This document shows positions 1 to 4,816 of a DNA stretch of 5,321 nucleotides, piece by piece. The stretch spans positions 1-5,321 of the forward strand of contig JBBRMF010000334.1 in assembly GCA_038230975.1 (NCBI GenBank), written 5' to 3'. The notes under the pieces are model-generated. The model did no database searches, had not been told where the DNA came from, and worked only from the letters and a program-made list of their open reading frames with translations. Origin of the DNA: JANXVV01 sp038230975 (GTDB lineage Bacteria; Planctomycetota; Phycisphaerae; Tepidisphaerales; Tepidisphaeraceae). Position 1 is the first letter of the stretch, and the number at the start of each line of letters is the position of its first letter. The position numbers and the translations under genes are program-made.

Positions 1-133
1 GACGTACCGCCGCGCCTGTACGGGGAAGGAAAAGACGTTTCGGCGGTCTATGTCTTTTATATCGGTGTACATCTGTATTTATCTGTGGTTCATTTGTGTT
101 GTGGCGAGATTCAGTAGTGGTTCCGTTTGCAGT
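1..133. other. Non-coding flank with no supported gene
   Basis: This stretch lies downstream of the minus-strand membrane-protein gene that ends at 134. Frame +1 stays open from the window edge to a TAG at 113-115, but its translation (beginning DVPPRLYGEG and ending in a low-complexity run over the repeat tract) resembles no family I know. It may be either chance or the last residues of a gene lying mostly outside the window. The only structure I can support is the degenerate ATCTGT-type repeat at 61-101. Confidence 0.4.
61..101. repeat. Degenerate ~10-bp tandem repeat (ATCTGT type)
   Basis: Four imperfect units follow one another: ATCGGTGTAC (61-70), ATCTGTATTT (71-80), ATCTGTGGTTC (81-91) and ATTTGTGTTG (92-101). 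Each starts AT(C/T)NGT and then continues T/G-rich. Similar tracts built on 'ATCTGTG-TTC-ATCTGTGGTTC' occur as intergenic elements in various bacterial genomes, from general knowledge and not checked here. The tract sits about 30 bp beyond the stop codon of the minus-strand gene at 134, so it would be in that gene's 3' flank. Confidence 0.5.
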
Positions 134-682
134 TCAGGCTGGTTTTCCCGGGATCGTGCCACACTCCGGGCAGCGGTCGGGGGTGGCGCGAAGGTCGTAT
201 GAGCATATAGGACAAATTCCTGCGCCACTATTCGTGCGATTCTTACCTATTTTCCATAATCGCACTGTTGGAAGCACAAGCAGCAACAAGGTCAAAAGCC
301 AGAACGGTACGCAGATTTCGTCGATGGAATCAAACATCAGTTTGAAGCCCATTCGTCGAAAGCCGAATCTATGATCATAGTAGTAGCTCGGATGACCACT
401 AAAAAACTTATCCCATACGTCTAGCTCGGAAGGAACTCCCGCTGGTTCCCAAAAAATATAATGCCACGACCAAACTTCGTTTGTCCCGCGTCGGTTTTTA
501 ACGATCCTAGCTCTAAGCTCGCTGATTGCAGTTTGCACCCCGAATTCTGAATTCCGGCTGTATTTGATACGAAGATCGTCCTGATAATAATGACTCCGCA
601 CCCACAGCCCCGCCGTCGCCACGCACAGCAACAGTGACAGCACGGTGAAAGCATTGAGGGTGTAGCGGGCGAGTCGTCGCAC
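134..682 (-). CDS. Two-helix membrane protein with C-terminal zinc ribbon, hypothetical
   Basis: Predicted protein of 182 residues. A first transmembrane helix covers about residues 9-28 (NAFTVLSLLLCVATAGLWV). A polar, aromatic-rich loop follows, and a second helix spans about 122-142 (VPFWLLTLLLLVLPTV). The C terminus carries a four-cysteine zinc ribbon: C157-P-I-C160 and C171-P-E-C174, with YDLRATPDR between the pairs. Basic residues before helix 1 and after helix 2 suggest both ends are cytoplasmic and the loop (29-121) is periplasmic. Small proteins of this layout, with the CGYDLRATPDRCPECG ending, are numerous in planctomycetes and have no known function; here the usual Gly after C160 is Ser. 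The start is a GTG at 682: it is the only start codon between the in-frame stop at 701-703 and the helix. No clear Shine-Dalgarno sequence precedes it. An ATG at 690 is in a different frame. The gene looks AT-richer than its neighbours (hand counts of 40% and 48% GC in bases 361-420 and 421-480, against 60% in 2461-2520). Confidence 0.85.
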   Translation of the reverse strand: MRRLARYTLNAFTVLSLLLCVATAGLWVRSHYYQDDLRIKYSRNSEFGVQTAISELRARIVKNRRGTNEVWSWHYIFWEPAGVPSELDVWDKFFSGHPSYYYDHRFGFRRMGFKLMFDSIDEICVPFWLLTLLLLVLPTVRLWKIGKNRTNSGAGICPICSYDLRATPDRCPECGTIPGKPA

Positions 683-801
683 GCGGGCATCATACCGTGG
701 TCAGCAAAAATCAGAGCAACCGCGTGTTGGTGGCCAGGAAACATTTTCAAACTGAATCACTACCTGCGATTCCGTCCGCTAAAGAGCTTGAGAATCAATT
801 C

Positions 802-823
802 GTGGCACGGGCTTCCAGCCCGT
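802..823 (+). repeat. Left arm of outer inverted repeat, itself a small hairpin
   Basis: The arm begins GTGGCACGGGCTTCC and is perfectly complementary to 1046-1067. Within it, CGGGCT (808-813) and AGCCCG (817-822) form a 6-bp stem with a 3-base loop. TTTT follows at 823-826, so the plus-strand transcript could act as a weak intrinsic terminator. The GGCACGGGCTTCCAGCCCG theme is a common intergenic repeat in planctomycetes (general knowledge, not searched). Confidence 0.65.
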
Positions 824-863
824 TTTACAGCGTTTTGCACATCGGTGTATTGACATCAGTGGA

Positions 864-944
864 TGCCACGGGTCGCGGTACTCCGAGACCTGTATCTTCT
901 GCCCGCCGACACGCACGGGTCTCGGAGTACCGCGACCCGTGGCA
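864..944. repeat. Long perfect inverted repeat, 27-bp arms
   Basis: Arm 864-890 is the exact reverse complement of arm 918-944, with a 27-base spacer (891-917). Beyond one mismatch the pairing continues for three more base pairs (860-862 with 946-948). RNA or single-stranded DNA of this segment would fold into a very stable GC-rich hairpin. The right arm also has internal symmetry: CACGGGTC (914-921) pairs with GACCCGTG (934-941). Each arm contains CGGAGTACCG or its complement (876-885 and 923-932). Confidence 0.85.
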
Positions 945-1045
945 CCCAGCATCCGGCAATCTACCCACCTGAAAAGTGCTCTAAGGCTGTTGAAGTCGGA
1001 CTGCTGCTGAAAAGCAGGCCGTTTTTCCGTTCCTGATCCACTCAC

Positions 1046-1067
1046 ACGGGCTGGAAGCCCGTGCCAC
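1046..1067 (-). repeat. Right arm of outer inverted repeat, near the 3' end of the cytochrome c gene
   Basis: This is the exact reverse complement of 802-823. It contains a self-complementary hairpin: CACGGGCT (1045-1052) pairs with AGCCCGTG (1056-1063) around a GGA loop. It lies about 55 bp past the stop codon of the minus-strand cytochrome c gene. A transcript of that gene would carry the hairpin in its 3' end, so it may help end transcription or protect the message. No U-tract follows in the minus-strand reading direction, so a standard intrinsic terminator is not supported. Confidence 0.6.
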
Positions 1068-1122
1068 AAATAAGTTCTCAATCTCTACAGCGGACCCTCC
1101 ATAAAACAGTTTCAATTCCCCG

Positions 1123-3498
1123 TCATTTTGCGGCGGTTTTTTCGACCGGTTGGGTTGCGGGTGGGGTTCCGTTGGTTGTCCATAGATTCATCTGGATCAA
1201 TTCCTGCAACGTGAATGGCCTGTCGCGCGTCTCGGTTTCCTTGCGGACCTTGGCCACATCGGCGGGCGCGATCATCGACCCTCGGTTGCCAAAATCGTTG
1301 CGGGCGTACGTGAGGATGGAGGAGAGCCATTGGTCGTCGAGAACTTTCAGGCTGGCCATCTCACCGGGGTAGGTTTTCCCGCCATCGTTTGGACCGACGA
1401 GCCCGTGGAGCACGATACGGCAGACAAGCGCGCGGTCGCCCTGCAGTTTTTTTGACCCGGCGAGCGACGGGGCCAGCGTGCCATTCTTTTCCGGGGTGGG
1501 GGCACCTTTGCCATCTTCACCGTGACAGGCGATGCAGGTTTGGAGGTAGTTCTCCCGACCCTTCGCCCACACTTTGGCCAGAGCGGGATCCTTCAGCGCG
1601 AGCATCTTCTGCTTCAGGGCATTGGCCTTTGCGTCGGCGACGCTGTCGGCCCACGCTTTGGCGATCAGCTTTTGCGTCGCGACGCTGAGCTTCGCGGTTT
1701 CACGCATGGCGATTGCATCGGCAATCAATTTGTCGGCATCCGGATGCTTCACGTACCGGATGGATAGCACGTATTGATTGGCGACGGTTGGGTCGGGATC
1801 GGATGCCATCGCGTTGAACGCGGTCATCATCGGCCCGTTTTCCTTCGGTTGAGTCTTCGCCGTGGGATCGGAAATCAGGAGATGGGGTTCGGCGATGCGC
1901 ATGGCGGCGACGCGAATTCGCGCATCTTTATCCTTCATTTTTTCGCGAATGAAGTCGGTGTCGGCGGAATCGAGGCCGTCGAGCGTCCAGAGGGCGTGAA
2001 GCCGCGCGAGGGGATTGGGACTTTTCGACGCCAATTCTTTCAGGGCGGGGACGACCGATTTGTCACCGCGAACGATGATCAGCCGTTGTGCGGTATCGCG
2101 CCACCAGCCGTTGGGATCTGAAAGATGCTGAACCAGTTCCGCCGGTTTTTCGTCGAGCATGTGGGGCTGGGTTGCGCGCGGTTTCATTCCATCATGCACC
2201 AGCCGCCAGATGCGACCGCCGTTGATATTTTTGTCGAGGCCGTATTTCAGAATCTGCGTGCGGAGGTAGGAACCTTGTTTCGTCCAGTTCCCTTCCTGAA
2301 TGATGCCGTGATACATGTCGCAGATGTAGAGGCAACCATCCGGGCCGGTGGCCGACCACACGGGGCGGAAATTCGGATCGCGCGAGGCGATGAATTCCTT
2401 GCCGGGGGATGGGTTGGAGATCACCATTTTCCCGTCGACGACATTGATCTTTGCGCGACGAATGAATCGACCGACGGGTTCGGGGAGAATGTAGTCGCCG
2501 TAGAGATCCTGCGGGAGCGCATCGCCGCGGTAGATGCTCGGGCCGGCGCACCCGGTGAAGTGATTGAGGCCGCCGGTGGGTTTGAGGCGCTTGGTGCCAC
2601 CTTCCACATCGGTTAGACGAATCATCGGGAAGACATCGTTGAAGTTGGCCGCCAACTCACCGGCCATTTGAAGTTTGCCGTACTGCCAGTTGGCCTGGAA
2701 GTCGTGTGCAGGCAGTTCATTCCCCGCCGAGGAAAGAATGAGATGGCCGACATCGTCCATCGCCATGCCCCACTGCCCGGCGCTATACGGCATTTTATTG
2801 GTTTCTATTTTTCCATGAGTAAACCGAAATCGCGTGCTGTCGTGGGTGATGTACATCCAGTTATCCAGATTCCACGTCAACCCGGAAGGTTGATGCTCGA
2901 GGTTCCCTTCCTGCGGGCCGCCCTCGAAAATTTTCACTTTCTCATCCGCAGTACCCGTGCCTTTGGTATTGCGATAGGTGAACAGATCTTTAGTGTCGGT
3001 TTCGCGAATGATGATGCGTTCATCAAGCGGCAGCACCATGCGGGGGAGCAGCAGATTGTCGGCGAAGATCGTGTGCTTATCGTAATGCCCGTCCCCTTTG
3101 GTGCTTTCCCAAACCGACACACGGCTGACGGGTTCCTTTTCCTTCCCGGCGTCAATATCCAACATGTACGAACGAAATTCCGTGACATACATGCGACCAT
3201 TGCCATCCCAGACGCAAACGGTCGGGCAGACGACGTCGGGCTCGGAGGCGATCAATTCCAGGTGATACCCCGGCGCGATTTCCAGGGCCGCCAGTTCCTG
3301 TGCCGGAGAACGCATGCTCATGTCGGCATTCTCATCCGGCGTGGCGACGGGGAAGGTCGTGGGGGTGGAAGGTTTTGCCGGGGGCTTGATCGGCGCGGAG
3401 TCATTTTGCGGTGCCGCGCCAGATGGCAGTTGCAAACAGGCCACTGTAATGGCAGTCAACATGAGCAGACGAGAACGAACGGACCGGGATTGCATCAT
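1123..3498 (-). CDS. Secreted PVC-type dehydrogenase-like propeller / HEAT / cytochrome c protein
   Basis: Predicted 791-residue exported protein. Residues 1-29 form a signal peptide: Arg-rich start, hydrophobic LLMLTAITVAC, then PSGAA. Cleavage may follow GAA at 29, or TVAC21 may be a weak lipobox. Residues 30-60 are a Pro/Thr-rich linker. Residues ~70-435 match the PVC 'membrane-bound dehydrogenase' N-terminal beta-propeller (GYHLELIASEPDVV, GRMYVTEFRSYM, SGLTWNLDNWMYI, GPDGCLYICDMYHGIIQ, GGRIWRLV). Residues ~450-600 are helical and HEAT-like (WWRDTAQRLII, PLARLHALWTLDGL). Residues ~640-740 are a single-heme cytochrome c domain with C655-I-A-C658-H659 and Met714 as likely sixth ligand. By family, this is a periplasmic electron-transfer protein often placed near sugar or polymer catabolism genes; the actual substrate is unknown, and the 'dehydrogenase' name comes from the domain family rather than measured activity. 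Start: ATG at 3498 has GAGG 5 bases upstream; the adjacent ATG at 3495 (8-base spacing) is equally plausible. No partner genes adjoin it. Confidence 0.92.
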   Translation of the reverse strand: MMQSRSVRSRLLMLTAITVACLQLPSGAAPQNDSAPIKPPAKPSTPTTFPVATPDENADMSMRSPAQELAALEIAPGYHLELIASEPDVVCPTVCVWDGNGRMYVTEFRSYMLDIDAGKEKEPVSRVSVWESTKGDGHYDKHTIFADNLLLPRMVLPLDERIIIRETDTKDLFTYRNTKGTGTADEKVKIFEGGPQEGNLEHQPSGLTWNLDNWMYITHDSTRFRFTHGKIETNKMPYSAGQWGMAMDDVGHLILSSAGNELPAHDFQANWQYGKLQMAGELAANFNDVFPMIRLTDVEGGTKRLKPTGGLNHFTGCAGPSIYRGDALPQDLYGDYILPEPVGRFIRRAKINVVDGKMVISNPSPGKEFIASRDPNFRPVWSATGPDGCLYICDMYHGIIQEGNWTKQGSYLRTQILKYGLDKNINGGRIWRLVHDGMKPRATQPHMLDEKPAELVQHLSDPNGWWRDTAQRLIIVRGDKSVVPALKELASKSPNPLARLHALWTLDGLDSADTDFIREKMKDKDARIRVAAMRIAEPHLLISDPTAKTQPKENGPMMTAFNAMASDPDPTVANQYVLSIRYVKHPDADKLIADAIAMRETAKLSVATQKLIAKAWADSVADAKANALKQKMLALKDPALAKVWAKGRENYLQTCIACHGEDGKGAPTPEKNGTLAPSLAGSKKLQGDRALVCRIVLHGLVGPNDGGKTYPGEMASLKVLDDQWLSSILTYARNDFGNRGSMIAPADVAKVRKETETRDRPFTLQELIQMNLWTTNGTPPATQPVEKTAAK

Positions 3499-3503
3499 AC
3501 AGG

Positions 3504-3507
3504 CCTC
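3504..3507 (-). promoter_or_regulatory. Ribosome binding site of the cytochrome c gene
   Basis: CCTC on the plus strand reads GAGG on the minus strand, 5 bases before the ATG at 3498 and 8 bases before the second ATG at 3495. The spacing suits either start and slightly favours the second. Confidence 0.55.
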
Positions 3508-3636
3508 AAATCCAACCGAGTGTACCTTGCGGAACTTCTTCTCGGACTACTACCGTAGCGAGGAGGCTCGCGTTGTTGAGGTGACCCGCATCCTTCGCGT
3601 TTAAACCAGGTTCTGCTGAAGTTATTGGTCAGGCTT

Positions 3637-3654
3637 AAATCTTTCCAAAGATTT
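3637..3654. promoter_or_regulatory. Perfect AT-rich palindrome, possible operator or leader hairpin
   Basis: AAATCTTT (3637-3644), CC, AAAGATTT (3647-3654) is a perfect 8-bp inverted repeat. GGC (3632-3634) and GCC (3655-3657) could extend the stem past a two-base bulge. It lies 58 bp before the ATG at 3713, in a divergent promoter region, a typical place for a dimeric repressor site or a leader stem-loop. The role is inference. Confidence 0.4.
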
Positions 3655-3700
3655 GCCGCCTCTTCATGTCAATCGTAACTCTCAATCAACGCTTAACCAT

Positions 3701-3706
3701 AAAGGA
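3701..3706 (+). promoter_or_regulatory. Ribosome binding site that fixes the start at 3713
   Basis: AAAGGA lies 6 bases before the ATG at 3713. The alternative in-frame ATG at 3653 sits directly at the end of the palindrome with no Shine-Dalgarno sequence, so the 3713 start is preferred. Confidence 0.75.
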
Positions 3707-3712
3707 CTGACC

Positions 3713-4519
3713 ATGAACGCCATGATTGAAACGCTTGAAGGCCGCACGATGTTTAGTGTCTCGGCGATGCACACGGAGATTGCTCCAGCCGTGCATCATC
3801 CGGCAGTGCATGCCACGAAGAACGCGCCGACGGTGGTCGCGCCGTTGTATTTCCAGGGCACGGCATTCAATACCACGCAGAACAAGCTCGCTGCCAACCT
3901 GACACTTTCGCTGACGAAGACCGATAAAGGTTATCGTGCAGATGTCATCGGCATCGATCCAAACGGCGGCACACCGACCAAGTTCAGCATGCCTGTCGAT
4001 GCGAATGGTCACTTCGTTTTCGACAAAGGCGAAAATGGAAAGAAGCTGCACGTTGAAGGCCAGTTGAACACCGATAAATCCGCGATCACCGGCAACTGGA
4101 CCGAAACTCGCAAAGATGGGTCAAGTGTCGGCACGATCTCGCTGACCGTGATGGCCCCGCCTGTCCCGACACCGACCCCCGCGCCGACGCCACCTCCTGC
4201 GCCGGTAAATGGCCCGCACTATGTCGGCATGGCCACCGAATCAGGCGGTAAACAATCCGGTCTGACACTGGATGTTGTCAAGACCAAGGATGGCAGCTAT
4301 TTCGGCATGATCAAACATCCGAATTCCGACGGCACAGTCGACACGATCACCGTCAAGTTTGACGCCAACGGTCATTTCAATTTCACCGGCGACAATAAAT
4401 CCGGGCCGCACCTTGAAGGGCAGTTGAGCACGGATGGTAAGACGATCACCGGGACGTTTACGATCACCAAGAAAGATGGGCCACCATCAACCGGGACGTT
4501 TACGCTGTCGCGAACGTGA
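3713..4519 (+). CDS. Exported protein with LExR-type N-terminal motif and a duplicated beta-rich domain
   Basis: Predicted 268 residues from the ATG with a good ribosome-binding site. The N terminus, MIETLEGRTMFSVS (residues 4-17), resembles the LExRxLLS/LFS motif at the front of many planctomycetal surface and secreted proteins, though no conventional hydrophobic signal peptide is present. A His/Ala/Pro-rich stretch follows (18-44). Two related domains of about 100 residues come next: ~45-146 and ~168-266. Both contain DANGHF (96-101 and 217-222), L-x-x-EGQL-x-TD (matching 112-121 and 234-241 approximately), an ITG turn and a KDG turn before a final strand (TISLTV or TFTLSR). The alternating hydrophobic pattern suggests antiparallel beta-sheet. 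A Pro/Thr/Ala linker (148-167, APPVPTPTPAPTPPPAPV) joins them. There are no cysteines and no catalytic motif that I recognise, so a binding or structural role outside the cell is more likely than an enzyme. Function is unknown. A hairpin at 4552-4579 probably ends the transcript. Confidence 0.85.
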   Translation: MNAMIETLEGRTMFSVSAMHTEIAPAVHHPAVHATKNAPTVVAPLYFQGTAFNTTQNKLAANLTLSLTKTDKGYRADVIGIDPNGGTPTKFSMPVDANGHFVFDKGENGKKLHVEGQLNTDKSAITGNWTETRKDGSSVGTISLTVMAPPVPTPTPAPTPPPAPVNGPHYVGMATESGGKQSGLTLDVVKTKDGSYFGMIKHPNSDGTVDTITVKFDANGHFNFTGDNKSGPHLEGQLSTDGKTITGTFTITKKDGPPSTGTFTLSRT

Positions 4520-4551
4520 TAACGACTTGTTTGAAGACGACAAAAGCGAAA

Positions 4552-4579
4552 GCGCCCAGGGAACAAGTTCCCTGGGTGC
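4552..4579 (+). terminator. Strong hairpin after the secreted-protein gene
   Basis: CCCAGGGAAC (4555-4564) is the exact complement of GTTCCCTGGG (4567-4576). A G-T pair and two more pairs (4552-4554 with 4577-4579) extend the stem to about 12 bp. It begins 33 bases after the stop codon. No run of T follows on the plus strand, so it is either a terminator lacking a U-tail or a 3'-end stabiliser. On the opposite strand a T-richer tail would follow. Confidence 0.5.
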
Positions 4580-4602
4580 GTGACGAGATCGGCGGGTATT
4601 AT

Positions 4603-4717
4603 CCCCTCTCCCGGTACTCCGGGGGAGGGAAGGGTGGGGGTCTTTTTCGATAAATATTGAGTAGTTCAGCGATTTCCCCCCCCCACCCCAACCCTCCCCC
4701 GGAGTACCGGGAGAGGG
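4603..4717. repeat. Long G/C-tract inverted repeat, 26-bp perfect arms
   Basis: Arm 4604-4629 (CCCTCTCCCGGTACTCC and onward) is the exact reverse complement of 4692-4717. Imperfect pairing continues inward through AAGGGTGGGGG (4630-4640) against a CCCCCACCCCAA run (4680-4691). The spacer of roughly 35-40 bases is AT-rich. CCCTCTCC-x-GTACTCCGGGGGAGGG repeats are frequent between genes of planctomycetes (general knowledge, not searched). Both arms carry the CGGAGTACCG core also seen in the inverted repeat at 864-944. Confidence 0.85.
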
Positions 4718-4790
4718 AGAAATCCGGTTCGCCGGAACTGTCACGCATTCCTGGACGTTTTCGTGGGTATGCGATCACTTGCCAAGCGAT

Positions 4791-4812
4791 GCATCTTGTG
4801 GCATCAAGATGC
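4791..4812 (+). promoter_or_regulatory. Hairpin immediately before the peptidase start codon
   Basis: GCATCTTG (4791-4798) pairs perfectly with CAAGATGC (4805-4812) around a 6-base loop. It ends 4 bases before the ATG at 4817 and occupies the place where a Shine-Dalgarno sequence would be; none is visible. It may limit translation, be part of a repeat, or be fortuitous. Confidence 0.4.
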
Positions 4813-4816
4813 GGTG

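Larger units (their letters stand above)
788..1081. repeat. Composite nested inverted-repeat element, MITE/REP-like
   Basis: The outer ends are inverted copies of each other. TTGAGAA at 788-794 is mirrored by TTCTCAA at 1075-1081, followed inward by a 7-bp stretch that is less well conserved and then by a perfect 22-bp match (802-823 against 1046-1067). A second, unrelated-looking inverted repeat with perfect 27-bp arms (864-890 and 918-944) sits inside. The outer similarity thus runs about 36 bp per end, which resembles the terminal inverted repeats of a non-autonomous mobile element. No flanking direct target-site duplication is visible, and no transposase is encoded. The alternative is two inward-facing copies of one short interspersed repeat that flank a second repeat by chance. 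Confidence 0.6.
683..1122. other. Intergenic gap dominated by inverted repeats
   Basis: This 440-bp space separates two minus-strand genes. About two thirds of it (788-1081) is the nested inverted-repeat composite described separately. Open frames run through it on both strands, but each simply translates the repeat arms (for example ATGRGTPRPV and VSEYRDPWH appear in frames on opposite strands because the arms are reverse complements). I therefore call no gene here. Positions 683-787 show nothing I can name; they should contain the promoter of the minus-strand membrane-protein gene. Confidence 0.7.
3499..3712. promoter_or_regulatory. Divergent intergenic region between two exported-protein genes
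   Basis: The 214-bp gap separates the minus-strand cytochrome c gene (start 3498) from the plus-strand secreted-protein gene (start 3713), so promoters for both must lie here. I see no convincing -35/-10 pair. Two small symmetric sites are present: GCGAG-GAGG-CTCGC at 3558-3571 and an AT-rich palindrome at 3637-3654. The plus-strand frame remains open up to an ATG at 3653, but that longer start would give an N-terminal extension without the export-type motif at its front. The ribosome-binding site favours 3713. Confidence 0.6.
4520..4816. other. Intergenic gap with hairpin and second inverted-repeat family
   Basis: This 297-bp space separates two plus-strand genes. It holds a strong hairpin just after the upstream gene (4552-4579), a long G/C-tract inverted repeat (4603-4717) and a short hairpin right before the downstream start (4791-4812). 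Open frames here on both strands only read through the repeat arms (for example PHPNPPPEYRERE on one strand and PHPSLPRSTGRG on the other), and I do not call them genes. Confidence 0.7.

Noticed and set aside
421..750. Minus-strand 109-codon open frame overlapping the membrane-protein gene, with an ATG start
   Set aside because: Its translation is Cys-rich low-quality sequence with no family features, whereas the overlapping frame (682-134) has two clear helices and a zinc ribbon.
61..849. The 9-mer ATCGGTGTA appears at 61-69 and 841-849
   Set aside because: The flanking sequence does not match beyond 9-10 bases, so I treat it as coincidence.
1004..1026. CTGCT-GAAA-AGCAG stem followed by GGCCG and TTTTT, resembling an intrinsic terminator
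   Set aside because: The stem is only 5 bp and the T-run begins 4 bases after it. No plus-strand gene upstream would need it.
779..1081. Open frames of about 100 codons on both strands across the repeat composite
   Set aside because: Both translate the same inverted-repeat arms (ATGRGTPRPV, VSEYRDPWH), so they are products of the repeat rather than proteins.
788..1081. CRISPR array or complete insertion sequence
   Set aside because: The repeats are inverted and nested, not direct and evenly spaced. No transposase or cas gene is present in the window.
2668..3558. Plus-strand 296-codon open frame opposite the cytochrome c gene
   Set aside because: It is antisense to a gene with strong domain evidence. 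Long antisense frames are expected from the codon bias of GC-rich coding sequence, and its translation shows no recognisable domain.
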